From Paramisgurnus dabryanus (taxonomy: Eukaryota; Chordata; Actinopteri; Cypriniformes; Cobitidae), in assembly GCF_030506205.2 (NCBI RefSeq), contig NC_133354.1, positions 30,146,288 to 30,210,287 on the forward strand: 64,000 bases of DNA, given 5' to 3'. The notes beneath the pieces are model-generated. The model was not told where the DNA came from, searched no databases, and saw nothing but the letters and a program-made list of their open reading frames with translations. This document shows, one piece after another, positions 21,266 to 31,460 of the stretch (within the stretch, counting starts at the first letter, position 1; every line of letters starts with the position of its first letter). The position numbers were made by a program, and so were the translations under genes.

Positions 21266-21317
<52 letters not shown>
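21266..21317. repeat. (AT)n microsatellite
   Basis: About 50 bp of uninterrupted TA/AT dinucleotide lie near the left end of the hAT element. The related copy near 46750 has only a short run, so it has expanded here. Confidence 0.95.
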
Positions 21318-21320
<3 letters not shown>

Positions 21321-21415
21321 ACAGCGTTAATGCAGAGCTTTTGCCAAGCAGGAGGTGCGCTTCACGCTCCCGCTCTTTAGGTGGCGCAGAGAGACCAACA
21401 TCCATAGCCAACAGC

Positions 21416-22474
21416 CAGAGATGGGACCAAGTCACACATGTGCAAGTCTCAAGTAAGTCTCAAGTCTGAACCTTCAAGTCTCAAGTAAGTCCCAAGTTTT
21501 TTTTTTCTTCAAGTCAAGTCAAGTCGAGTCACAGGCTATGTCAAGTCAAGTCATGTCAAGTCAAGTCATGTAGTAGGTCAAGTCAAATCCAAGTCAAGTC
21601 ACCTTATTATTGTAATTTTACCTCCAGAAACTGATCTTAATAAAGATATATAGAATATAAAGATATAAAGAAATACTCATGTTCAGTAAAATACATCATG
21701 GAATTAAACAAAATTGTAATCTCTTCCGTTTGAAATAACGAACTTGAGCGGGCAAAAGACGCGATATGTAAACCGGCCCTAACATTGTAGAATCCAGTCA
21801 TTTTTCTCTGTGTGTGTATGTTCAGATGGCAAACTTAGAAAAAGTAGCCAAGTCTCGTACCGCTCAGATCAAGGGAAGTATTTTTTAAAAATAAATTAAA
21901 CTTATTTTGCCTACATTTGTCCCTAACACGGTATGATGAGGGTTAATGGCTACTTTAGCTATTATTACATTAGCTAACTACCAACTAACCTTCAAATGAC
22001 GGACGAAATTGGAGGTTGTCGTCTGGCTGCCCGTGATTTTAATGTTGCATGTCTTGCAACAGACTGTCTGTCTTTTGCCATCTTGTTGAAGCCGAAAGCG
22101 ATGACCCCCGCTACCCCTCCGGCTGACATGTTGATATCTGTTCTGTGGTGTGTGGTGTGCGTAAGGTACGAGAGTGCATGACTGATGATAGTGTCGTGAT
22201 TCAGTCATGACAACGCCAATCTCAGCCTGTGCTCCAACTGGGTCAACTTTATTTTTAAAAATTATTTATATATTTTATATTCAAACTGAAAACATGATGT
22301 GATTAACACTCAAGTCATCATGTCTCAAGTAAAGTCATGTCCCGAGTTTTTAACTTCCAAGTCTGAGTCAAGTCTCAAGTATTTTATTTTTTGTCAAGTC
22401 AAGTCACAAGTCAGAAAAATAGCGACTCAAGTCGACTCGAGTCCAAGTCACCAAGTCACAAGTCCCCATGTCTG
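21416..22474 (-). mobile_element. hAT-like element nested in another hAT
   Basis: This 1059-bp element begins CAGAGATGGGACC and ends with the near complement ...CCCCATGTCTG. It is flanked by a perfect duplication CCAACAGC (21408-21415 and 22475-22482). The copy at 46683-47395 has a single CCAACAGC followed directly by the downstream sequence, confirming the empty site. Its ends are packed with CAAGTC words. It retains a BED-finger remnant on the minus strand but has lost the rest of the transposase. Confidence 0.92.
21978..22208 (-). pseudogene. hAT transposase remnant: BED zinc finger
   Basis: The 76-residue open stretch contains HRFRLQQDGKRQTVCCKTCNIKI followed by TTSNFVRHLK. The C-x2-C ... 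H spacing and the SNFVRHLK ending are those of BED zinc fingers at the N terminus of hAT transposases. The catalytic and dimerisation parts are absent from the element, so it is a leftover that could at most bind DNA. Confidence 0.6.
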
Positions 22475-23022
22475 CCAACAGCCACCAAACGCCACCAGTA
22501 GAAGATCTCCTCAAATGAAAAGCGCTTCCTGCTTTGTCATTCAAGCTAACAGTGTGTAAATAACGTTCAGTTTCTTGCAAAAACTGATTGATTTGCTTCA
22601 CAAGACGTCAATATGTCACACGGAGTTATGGGGGATTACTTTTGTATTGGATATATATGCTTTAGCTCTTAAAGCGGATTGACTTGCATGACGGAGCACT
22701 GGGGTTTCTGCAAAATATCTTCTTTATTGTTCTACTGATGAAAAAACATTTTGGATGATGTAAGTGTAAGTAAATAAACTTGAATTTGAAAGTGTGCTAC
22801 GGTTTTATTACAGTTTGTTGAACTTCATTCATTCGTTCATTTATTTTCGTTGTTTTATTTAAATGGCCTACCCTTTACGTTGTCAGTAATTACTGTGCTG
22901 CTAATTTCTGATACGGGAGAGTTTGTTTGTCAGAAAAATGTTAGGCTACCTTATTAAAAGTATTGCTCTTGTGTTTTGTTTCACTAATGCTGTTCTCGCA
23001 GGACGCGTGACAGGCACGGCGC

Positions 23023-23072
23023 TACACACACACACACACACACGCACGCACGCACACATACACGCACGCGCA
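23023..23072. repeat. (CA)n/(CGCA)n microsatellite
   Basis: The run changes from pure CA to mixed CGCA repeats. It lies near the right end of the outer hAT element. Confidence 0.9.
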
Positions 23073-23533
23073 CAGATTCCTGCCTTTATTAAAGAGAAAA
23101 CAATTTTCAGCCCCTCCTTCCGAAGCTTCGAATATTCGATTTGATTTCTACTAGAGCTTCGAAGCTCAAAAAATGGTATTCGGAACAGCCCTAGAACAAA
23201 CGCAAACTTGTGTGGGGTGTTGGGCGGCGCGATTTTCGTGAAACACACGCTATTTTCCTCACACGCTTTTTTGCGCAAGTTGAAAATATCTCAAGCAAAA
23301 AATTTAAAATCCCCAAAGTAATCTGAAGTAAGGAATGTGATGCTTCGCATTTGGTGTGTACGCAGCATCACAGATCACAATGCAAAGCTGAATTTCATCT
23401 TATATTTACGCATTTGGCAGACACTTTTATACAAAACTACTTTAAGCGAATTCAGTATATGCATGTCTTTTATCAGTTTCAATACTGTTCAATCTAAATG
23501 TTTGTTCGAACTCAGATACAACATCTCTTTCAG

Positions 23534-23584
23534 GTTGCAAATTATGGGATTGGAGGCCAGTATGAGCCACATTATGACTCAAAG
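23534..23584 (+). CDS. P4HA exon with iron-binding HxD
   Basis: The 51-bp exon (acceptor 'ctctttcag', donor AAG|gtagaa, phase 0 at both ends) encodes VANYGIGGQYEPHYDSK. The His and Asp of PHYD are two of the three Fe(II) ligands of the dioxygenase fold. Confidence 0.95.
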
Positions 23585-24067
23585 GTAGAACAGAATGTAT
23601 ATTTAAAAATGGTCCATTCTTATTGCTTTGATTCTTTCTGTTGAAGCTCTTGTAAACGAGCAAATACAGTTTAAGTTGACTTTGCTTAGTTAAAGGGGTC
23701 TATTATGTGTTTTCATTTTTTCAACTGTGAAATGTTGCTGTTTAAGGAGGAAAAGGATTTAAAATTCAAGATATTCCTTCAAGAGCTACAAATATTCAAA
23801 TGTAAACACTACCAGGAATATGTAATAAGGGAATGAGGTATAGTTGAGCTGTGGTAATTTAATTGCCGTCCAAATCCTACGTTTATAAAAGGGGATCAAT
23901 GTAAAAGTAATTCTGCCCTTACTTTTAGACCACTAATAAGCACCATATTGGTCACGCGCTCTTCTTTTTTTTCTTTATCAAGACACTGAAAAGGGCATAA
24001 TAGGACCCCTTTAAAAATATTTTATGACCATTAATTTCTTACTTCACAACATCAAATCTTTCCACAG

Positions 24068-24127
24068 CTCTCAAATGACTCCGACTTTCAATTCAGAGGT
24101 GACCGGATTGCCACTCTTTTAATCTAT
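24068..24127 (+). CDS. P4HA exon (RIATLLIY)
   Basis: The 60-bp exon follows 'ctttccacag' and ends TAT|gtgaga. It encodes LSNDSDFQFRGDRIATLLIY. The loop before GDRIAT is shorter than in human P4HA1/2, where it carries an acidic DEPDAF segment. Confidence 0.93.
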
Positions 24128-24209
24128 GTGAGACTATAATCCAAACAACTGTTTATTATGCACTTTAATGTTATTTCCAGACTGCTGACACTCATCTTCT
24201 CTGTTGTAG

Positions 24210-24278
24210 ATGAGTGATGTGGATGTTGGCGGGGCGACAGTGTTTCCTACAACTGGTGCAGCACTTCTTCCAAAAAGA
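24210..24278 (+). CDS. P4HA exon (MSDVDVGGATVFP)
   Basis: The 69-bp exon (acceptor 'tctgttgtag', donor AGA|gttagt) encodes MSDVDVGGATVFPTTGAALL PKR, a core beta-strand pair of the catalytic domain. The donor GTTAGT is weaker than consensus. A foldback element begins only 23 bp after it. Confidence 0.94.
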
Positions 24279-24301
24279 GTTAGTGAAATGTGTTATTTAC
24301 C

Positions 24302-24837
24302 CAACCTGATCTCACGAATTTCCGTGGCATAGTCACGGAATTTTGTGCTCATTTTTCCGTGGCATTCTCACGGATCTCCGCATTTTTCCGTGGCCCTGCT
24401 ACGGACTGTCTTTTTCCGTGGCATTCTCACGGATTGGTTACTCAACTGTTTTGTCCTATTTTCTTACCATTTTCGCTTCGGTTTAGGGTTAGAATAGATT
24501 TACATGAAATGACATCCCTACCCAAACCCAACTCTAACCCCAACGCCAGGCGACAATTGTTTAAAGTTTAGAAAATATAAAAGAATAAATCAGAAAAAAT
24601 TATATAAACCAATAGTTAAAGTGACATACTAATGCAAACACCAAATCTAACCCTAAACCGAAGCGAAAATGGTTTGAAAATAGGAAAAAGCAGTTGAGTA
24701 ACCAATCCGTGAGAATGCCACGGAAAAAGACAGTCCGTAGCAGGGCCACGGAAAAATGCGGAGATCCGTGAGAATGCCACGAAAAAATGAGCACAAAATT
24801 CCGTGACTATCCCACGGAACTTTGTGAGATCATGTTG
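24302..24837. mobile_element. Foldback hAT-like element next to a splice donor
   Basis: The 536-bp element has inverted arms of roughly 180 bp beginning CAACCTGATCTCAC / CAACATGATCTCAC and rich in TTCCGTGG and TCACGGA words. A perfect 8-bp duplication TATTTACC flanks it (24294-24301, 24838-24845). There is no coding capacity. Its transcript would form a long hairpin within a 627-bp intron. Confidence 0.92.
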
Positions 24838-24905
24838 TATTTACCAGTGTGTGTCACACTCTTTAGGTGACATCATCATGTTACCACCATTGTGTTCCCT
24901 TATAG

Positions 24906-25002
24906 GGTACAGCAGTGCTTTGGTTCAACCTGCTAGAAAATGGAAATCAAGATAACACAACCTTACATGCAAGTTGCCCTGTGTTTGTAGGCAATAAATG
25001 GG
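24906..25002 (+). CDS. P4HA exon with third iron ligand and 2-oxoglutarate lysine
   Basis: The 97-bp exon (acceptor 'cccttatag', donor TGG G|gtgagt) encodes GTAVLWFNLLENGNQDN, TLHASCPVFVGNKW. The His of TLHASC is the distal Fe(II) ligand and the Lys of VGNKW binds 2-oxoglutarate. Confidence 0.95.
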
Positions 25003-25272
25003 GTGAGTTGTCTCCAAGCATTTGTGTTGTTCTCACATATTTATTAATAATAACTTGATTCAAAAGTCTTCTTTTGGAGCAAAATGTATTTATTTCTGTA
25101 TTTCTTTCTTTCGATTTGCATGAAATATGGCCTGGTTTTGTGTACAGTGCATGAAATTGATATAACATTTACTGTATATTAGGCATATATTTATTTAGTA
25201 GATCCCTCAAATAAAAGATGTAAAATAGAAAGAAAATTTTTTTATTGTTTTCACATAAATCTTTTAATGTAG

Positions 25273-25343
25273 TGGCCAACAAGTGGATTCGCGCTGGAGG
25301 ACAAGAGTTCAGAAGAAAGTGCTCCACAGTCCAGTCTGAGTAA
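25273..25343 (+). CDS. P4HA terminal exon and stop
   Basis: The acceptor is 'ttaatgtag'. It encodes VANKWIRAGGQEFRRKCSTV QSE and ends at TAA 25341-25343. The QEFRR(K/P)C ending is diagnostic for P4HA proteins. Confidence 0.95.
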
Positions 25344-25515
25344 AAGAGGCGATGCAGTTTATTTCAGCCGTCATAAGATACCAGAATAATGTGACACCAC
25401 AACACCAAAGATTCATTTACTCAGTTTAATCTTCTCTTATATGCAGACTGTGTGGCGTACTTAAAGTGTTTTTGCTCTGTTTTTAAATAATAAACTTTAG
25501 TGTTTAATTTTCCTA
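25344..25515 (+). other. P4HA 3' UTR with polyadenylation signal
   Basis: An AATAAA hexamer at 25489-25494, about 150 bp after the stop, is the first good polyadenylation signal. The cleavage site would be expected 10-30 bp later. Confidence 0.6.
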
Positions 25516-25922
25516 CATATGTTTGCCTGACTTTGATATATGCTTCTTGATCAATATTTTCCATTAAAATATCCAAAAATCCCTACTAGATTGTTATGTT
25601 TCCAATAGTTTTTGAATCCAGAGAAAATTGCAACCAGTGTATTTTTAACCAGTGTAATATCCTATCTGTTGTGCCTTTCAATAATGTCATCGATTTCTTG
25701 CGTCATACGTTGCCTTTGTTTACAGGCAGATAGCCAGCCTGTTTACCCCTTTCTGTCCAATCATCTTTAAGTGTGATTATTCACCTATACTTCAGTATTG
25801 ATCAGTGGAGACATATAAACTTGTAACATATGAAATAAATTGACAAAGAAAAAACGTAAGAAATATCCTCTTTATTTATTTTTCATTTTTCTGTTAGTTT
25901 TGCAAAGTTTTAGTTTGTTATC
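25516..25922. other. Intergenic, nothing recognised
   Basis: AT-rich sequence between the hydroxylase gene and the Gypsy LTR. No ORF, RNA gene or element ends were seen. Confidence 0.4.
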
Positions 25923-26557
25923 TGTCATGAGAACAGGACTCAAATGCGGGGTGAGGTGAGAAACACAGTTTTATTTAGAGCTTAGAGAGAGAATGCTGGT
26001 AAACAATGAACAGTCCCGAAAACTGTGAGCAGCGTGATAATAATCCAAGACCAATCCAGCGACCAAGCGAAGCAGCAGATGCAGGTGGTAGCTAATCAGT
26101 AATCCACTGCAGAGAAGCGAGGCGGAAAGGAGCAGGGGCACATTCACTGGAGCCAGCTGAGATAGGGCATCGGGTGTCCGAGTTGCAGGAGAGTGGAACT
26201 GGGGAAAACAGAGGGGCAGCAAGACAGAGTGCACACAGCGAACTGGGTGAGTACAAACTAGAATATAATAAATTTACCAAACGGAAGACTAGTAAATGAT
26301 GAGAGGGTGGTAAACACATACAAAGTCTGACAGAGAACAAGGAAACACGGGATATAAGAAGGGGAAACAATTAGGAGAAAAGAGGAAACAGGTGCGAGTG
26401 TAACAAGATAATGAATGGGAAAACGAGAGGGAGGGGTGAGAGCACGTAGACACTGAGCACGCGGCGAGCTGTCATAACAAAACCATGTGCACAACAAAAC
26501 AAAACAAAGAGCACAAAAGACAGCAGAGGTCAGAGCGATCAGACCGGAGACATGATA
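25923..26557 (-). repeat. Gypsy 3' LTR
   Basis: The block starts TGTCATGAGAAC on the + strand and ends at CATGATA 26551-26557. In the element's orientation it is preceded by a purine tract 'gaaggggggta', the expected plus-strand priming site. The matching 5' LTR was not found in the window. Confidence 0.75.
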
Positions 26558-26725
26558 GTACCCCCCTTCAGGGGCACCACAGGGTGCCCCAGTGGGAGGC
26601 TCACCTCGTCACTGATGGAAGTCCACAATCAACGAGTGGTCCAGGACCTCACAGCACAGCACCCAACACCTCTCCTCTGCACCATAACCTTGCCAGTCCA
26701 CGAGGTACTGAAAACCCCTGCCATG

Positions 26726-29425
26726 TCAGCTTAACAGTTTAAGCTGGAGAGCCATCCACAAAACGGGGGGAGTAGTGACAGGGTTTAGCTGAGAAAGAAA
26801 CACCGGATTACCCCTGCATATATGAAAAACTGGGTGAACTCGACCCAGGGTGGGGGTAAGCTTAAGCCGAACGGCCACCGTATTGACCACCTTAGTGATG
26901 TGGCACGGGCCAATAAATCTAGGTGCCAGCCTGGGAGAAGGCACACGGAGAGGCAGATCCTTGGTAGATAACCAAACCCGTTGACCGCACACATAGGTCA
27001 AGGGGGAGGATTGGCGGCGGTCGGCGGCAGCTTTGACCTTCAAGGAGGATTGGGTCATGATTTCTCTAGCTCTCCTCCAGGTGCGATGGCAGCGCTGAAC
27101 GAAAGCCAGAGCGGAGGGAACTGCAGCGTTGAGTTGTTGGGAGGGAAAAAGAGGAGGTGAGTAACCAACCCAACATTCAAACGTGGACATACCTGTTGCC
27201 ATAACAGAGTGGGCATTGTGGGCTTACTTGGCCCATGAGAGCTGTTGAGTCCAGGAACTTGGGTTATTAGATGTCAGACAGCGGAGCATGCGACCGAGTT
27301 TCTGATTAGCCCTTTCGCACTGCCCATTGGTCTGAGGGTGGAAACCTGATGACAGACTTGCACTGAGCGCATACAGTACAGGCTAACACAAACTGTTGGA
27401 CATCTGTGGTCCAGGATGGCCACCAAAAACGCTGACGAATGACAGCCAGCGTTCCCCGAATGCCTGTATGGGCATTAGGGCGCAGCGCAACCGGTACAAA
27501 TAATCGACACTCCTCTAGCACTTGCACTCCTCGTCCGGCCTCTGCTACCCAACGCTCGATCCCCCAGGTGATAGCCCCGACCACCATGCCTTCAGGAAGG
27601 ATGGTCTTGGCTGAAAACTCCTCCTGCGGGGTTTTGAACAGACAAGAGAGCATGTCGGGTTTGACGTTCTTAGATCCTGGCCGGTACGAGAGAGTGAAGT
27701 TAAAATGAGCAAAGAAGAGTGCCCAGCGGGCCTGACGTGAACCTCCTGGGCGAATGGATATTTTCTAGATTTTTATGATCCGTCCAAACCAGGAAGAGCT
27801 GTGCTGACCCCTCCAACCAATGACGCCACTCGCCCAAGGCTAACCGCACTGCTAAAAGCTCTCTTTTGCCAATGTCGTAATCACGTTCAGCAGGGTTTAA
27901 ACGATGAGAAAAGATCGCTGAGACTGTACCGCACCTATTCCAAGATCTCATGCATCAACCTCTACAATAAATTGAGATTCACGATTGGGAAAACAAACTA
28001 CAGGAGCAGAGATAAATCGACACTTTAAATTATCAAAGGCCTCCTGAGCTTGGGAATTCCAATTAAAACGCACTTTAGGGAGGTTAATGCAGCGGCAAAG
28101 CGATTTGTCCAAAACCTCTGACAAAACGTCTGTAAAAGTTGGCAAATCCCAGGAAGCGTTGCAATGCTTTACGAGAGTCGGGAACTGGCCATTTGGTGAT
28201 GGCTCAGACTTTGGCAGGGTCTGGATTTATTCCTTGAGGAGAAATAACATGACCAAAGAACGTAATCAACTCGGCATGGAAATCGCACTTCTCCGCCTTA
28301 ACAAAAAGCTGGTTTTCTATGAAGCGTTGGAGAACCTGCCTGATGTGCTGGGTGTGTTCCTGGAGGGAGGAAGAAAAAATTAATATATCATCCAGGTACA
28401 CAAAGACAAAGCAGTTAAGCATGTCACCCAACACGGCATTGACGAGGCCATGGAAGACGGCTGGCGCGTTGGAAAGGCTGAATGGCAGAGCCAAATATTC
28501 ATAGTGCCCTGAGGGAGTATAAAATGCCGTCTTCCACTCATCGCCCTCCTTGCGGAGGTCTAATTTTGTGAAGACCCGGGCTCCCTGCAAAATCTCAAAG
28601 GCAGAAGACATTAAATGTAAGGGGTACCTATTTTTAACAGTGATGTCATTCAAACCTCGATAATTAATACATGGGCGCAGAGAGCCGTCCGAGAAGAGGA
28701 GTGGCGAATGAGACCAGCTTGTAACGATTCACAAATATATTTGTCCATTGCCTCTCTTTCAGGACCGGAACGGGAATATAAGTGACCCCTGAGTAGAGAA
28801 GTACCTGGCAGAAGGTCAATAGTGCAGTCATAGGGGCAATGCGGCGGTAGAGGGGTCGCCTGTGACTTGCTGAACACGGAACGAAGATCACGATACTCCA
28901 TCAGGACCCCGGTCAAATCAGAATACTCCAACTGTAACACAGAAGACACAGACTCAGGAGAGGGGGCAGCGCCCAGACAAGACTCAAGACAAGACTGACT
29001 CCAAGCTAGTTTCATTGGTTCAGGCTCGGACGAAGAAGGTTGACTCTTCGACTCAGATGTCTCGCGATTAGTTAGACTGCGCCAGTTTGTAGCTGAGCGT
29101 CTTTGGTGGCGCAACGCGAGGTGTCCCTCTACCCGTAAGGCGAGATTTATGATGCCCTCCAGATTGTAAGGCATCTCCAAAGCAGCAATTTCATCAGCAA
29201 TGGCGCCGTTGAGGAAATGGGCACGTTAGGCGGCTTCGTTCCAGTGGCACGCAGCCACGAGTGTCTGGAAGCGAATAGCAAAATCCGTGACTGATGATCT
29301 TCCTTGGAAAAGACGTGACAAGCGAGTGGCGGCCTCGTCGCCTTGAGCGAGCGATCAAAGAGTCGTGACATCTCCAGACGGAACTCCTCGAAGGAATTAC
29401 AACAGGGTACCTGGGCATTCCACAC
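26726..29425 (-). pseudogene. Gypsy gag-pol pseudogene
   Basis: Recognisable pieces in several frames are: capsid text with NSFEEFRLEMSRLFDRS (about 29400); RT entry PYDCTIDLLPG (about 28830); RT core with TKLDLR and the catalytic YLDD (about 28400); RNase H with KRELLAVRLALGEWRHWLEG and VWTDHKNLE (about 27850); integrase H2C2 finger ending CTVCAQC (about 27370); and the integrase C-terminal part with FECWVGYSPPLFP (about 27180) and a chromo-like tail. Gag passes directly into RT without protease. The H2C2 finger passes directly into the FHPQTNGQ region, so the segment with the first two catalytic Asp residues is lost. Confidence 0.85.
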
Positions 29426-29430
29426 GGCAA

Positions 29431-29640
29431 TACCCCACTGACAGGCTTTACCTATCAGAAAAGTTCACAGAGAGCAAGTTGCCTATGGTCAGGTGCTGCA
29501 GTTGCCCTACAATAGGCTGCAAAAGCCTTGATAACAACACACTTTATTCATACTGACCAGACTCTCTGATGACTCTGAAGACTGAAGCTGCATATTTCCT
29601 TTCAACTATTTAAAGACAGTTAATTCGCCTATCAGTCTAT
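29431..29640. other. Junction sequence, unassigned
   Basis: This short stretch lies between the broken gag end of the Gypsy element and the L2-type LINE. No element end or duplication could be identified. Confidence 0.35.
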
Positions 29641-31135
29641 TGCCAAATCTGCTAAGGCTTCCTATTTCTTTGACTTAATTTTAAAAATCATAGAGACCCA
29701 ATATTTGCTCTACTTCTGCCCCATTGAGCCCCCCCCTGCCTGCTCCCCGACTTTTGGGATAATTTTGAACCCGTTTTCCTTTCATCTTTAAAAAAATTAT
29801 TGATACTACCAAACCATCCTTTTGTCCTTATGACACCATTCACCCAAAATATTTAAAATCAACCGCTGACACAGTAGGCCTTGATTTGGTTTCCTTTTTT
29901 AATAAATGCCTGTTAACCGGCTCAGTTCCTGCTCCCCTTAAAGTGGTGACTGTCACCCCATTTCTTAAGAAGCCTTCATTAGACCCCCATATCTAGAATA
30001 ACTTTCGCCCAATCCCTGTTTTACCATTTATCTGAAAGATCTTATAAAAACTTGTGCTTGACCAACTGCAGTCCTTTCTAAATCTTAATGGTATAACTGA
30101 AACTTTCCAGTCCGGTTTCAAATCAGCTCAAAGCTCAGAAACGTCCCTCCATAGAGTTTTAAATGAGATTTATATAGCCTCCAACTCTGGTGATTCTGTG
30201 GTCCTGGTTCTCTTAGTCCTCTCTGCAGCTTTTGATACCGTGGACCACTCCACTTTGTTACTTAGATTAGAGTCTGACGTGGGTCTTAAATGTATGGTCC
30301 TTAAATGGTTTCAGTCATTTTTAACCAATAAAAAATTCTTTATTAAATTAGATAACTTTTTTCCTTGTACATTCTTCCTCTGGGCTCAATTTTGAGCACT
30401 AGTAAGGTGTTTAGATGAGATCAAAATCTGGCTCGCTCAAAACTTTTTAACTTTAAATGAAGATAAAACAATGGTGATTGTTTTTAATCCTACTGACCAT
30501 CCACAGGCTTCCACTTTAGATCTGCGCAGCCTATCAGGTTTCAGATCTGCTAGCGTGCGAAATCTGGGGGTCTCTTTGGATGAGTCCCTTAAACTGGACA
30601 AACACATCTCTTCTGTAATTGGCTCAAGCTTCTACCAACTCCACCTATTATCTAAGGTCAAACACTTTTTAAATCACAAAATGCTTGAAATGGCTGTTCA
30701 CGCTTTTATCACTTTTCGCTTGGACTCTACAAATTACTTGACTTCAACTGGTCCAAAATGCTGCTGCTCGCTCTCTTCATAACAGTCGCAAAAGCGGCCA
30801 TATCACCCCCATCCTGAGATCCCTTCACTAGTTACCTATCCAATCTTAGAATTGATTTAAAAAATCTCTTACTGGTATACAAATCATTATATAACCTTGC
30901 CCCCAGATATTTATCTGAACTACTACATTTTATACTCCCTCCATTAACCTCAGATCCAGTAATCAGCATCTCCTTTTAATTCCTCCCTCTAAAATAAAAC
31001 GTGGAAGAGATCGAGCCTTTTCGGTGGTAGGGCCCCGTTTATGGAATAACTTGCCGCTCCAGATCAGAGTGGCACCTTCTTTATCTACTTTTAAGTCTTT
31101 AAAAACCCATTTGTTTGAGCTGGCATGTTAACTTT
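29641..31135 (+). mobile_element. 5'-truncated L2-type LINE fragment
   Basis: The plus strand carries RT-derived sequence typical of fish L2-group LINEs, from about 29641 to the ORF end near 31130. The frame is broken repeatedly. A deletion near 30395 removes the segment that should hold the YADD active site. Confidence 0.75.
30054..31130 (+). pseudogene. L2-type reverse transcriptase pseudogene
   Basis: The first open piece (30054-30395) contains LNLNGITETFQSGFKSAQSS, SAAFDTVDHSTLL and VLKWFQSFLTNKKF, RT motifs of the L2/CR1 group. A second piece from about 30410 contains EIKIWLAQNFLTLNEDKTMV and LGVSLDESLKLDKHIS. The normal distance between these blocks includes the catalytic YADD; here the two are almost adjacent, so the active site is deleted. 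The end reads as FSVVGPRLWNNLPLQIRVA in a third frame. Confidence 0.8.
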
Positions 31136-31189
31136 GTATTTTACTGTAGTTGGTTTTTAGTCAGCTGTAATTTCTTTCCTAAAAAAAAT

Positions 31190-31460
31190 TATCCACCACT
31201 TCTTCCTCCTCATCTTCCTCATTATACTCTTCCTCCTCATCCACCAGCTCTTACACATCCTTATCCAGCACTTCTTCCTCATACTTTTCCTCCTCATCCA
31301 CCTCATCCTCGTTATTCTTTTCCTGTTCATCAACCACCTCTTCCTTTTACTCTTCCACTGTATCCACCACCTCATTTTTGTTATACTCTTCCTCTTCATA
31401 CACCACCTCTTTATTATTCTTTCTCTTTGTCCACCATCTCATACTCTTTCTCCTTTGCCT
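31190..31460. repeat. CT-rich low-complexity repeat
   Basis: Degenerate tandem units of the type 'ttcctcctcatccacc' and 'tactcttcctc' make a pyrimidine-rich strand. The proline-rich translation is a by-product of composition, not a gene. Confidence 0.8.

Larger units (their letters stand above)
21196..23193. mobile_element. hAT-like element (TAGGGCTG ends) with 8-bp duplication
   Basis: The ends TAGGGCTGGACCAGAATATTCG and ...CGGAACAGCCCTA are inverted. The flanks carry a perfect 8-bp duplication GAACAAAC (21188-21195 and 23194-23201). Inside are an (AT)n run at 21266-21317, a (CA)n-rich run at 23023-23072, and a second hAT inserted at 21416-22474. A truncated, uninterrupted relative lies at 46683-47395. 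No transposase was seen that belongs to this outer copy. Confidence 0.9.
20958..23326. mobile_element. Older inverted-repeat element hosting nested hATs
   Basis: Inverted arms 'ttgcttgagctgaatattttcaacttgcgc' type occur at about 20964-21005 and, in reverse, at about 23272-23315. The middle holds the 2.0-kb hAT at 21196-23193. Arm ends and target duplication could not be fixed. It resembles a known fish DNA-element family but the superfamily is not determined. Confidence 0.5.
8876..25343 (+). other. Gene span: collagen prolyl 4-hydroxylase alpha subunit, 3' half
   Basis: Nine consecutive exons encode the end of the peptide-substrate linker region and the whole catalytic domain of a P4HA-family protein. 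This enzyme hydroxylates proline in X-Pro-Gly of procollagen in the ER lumen, using Fe(II), 2-oxoglutarate, O2 and ascorbate, as an alpha2-beta2 tetramer with protein disulfide isomerase. The exons are 8876-9021, 9658-9825, 10029-10099, 20812-20911, 23534-23584, 24068-24127, 24210-24278, 24906-25002 and 25273-25343. All have AG/GT borders and all phases join. Iron ligands appear as the EPHYD His and Asp (exon 5) and the TLHASC His (exon 8); the 2-oxoglutarate Lys is in VGNKW (exon 8). The sequence is closer to P4HA1/2 than to P4HA3 in its core but divergent from both, so I leave the paralogue unnamed. Upstream exons, signal peptide and promoter lie outside the window. Confidence 0.93.
25923..29430 (-). 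mobile_element. Truncated, decayed Gypsy LTR retrotransposon
   Basis: Minus-strand order is partial gag (about 29430-29060), RT, RNase H, integrase remnants, then 3' LTR. The 5' LTR and start of gag are missing. Beyond point frameshifts, two functional blocks are absent: the protease with the gag zinc knuckle, and the integrase catalytic core. Confidence 0.88.

Noticed and set aside
24290..24794. Open frames of 93 and 64 residues on opposite strands
   Set aside because: They mirror each other because they lie in the two arms of a foldback element.
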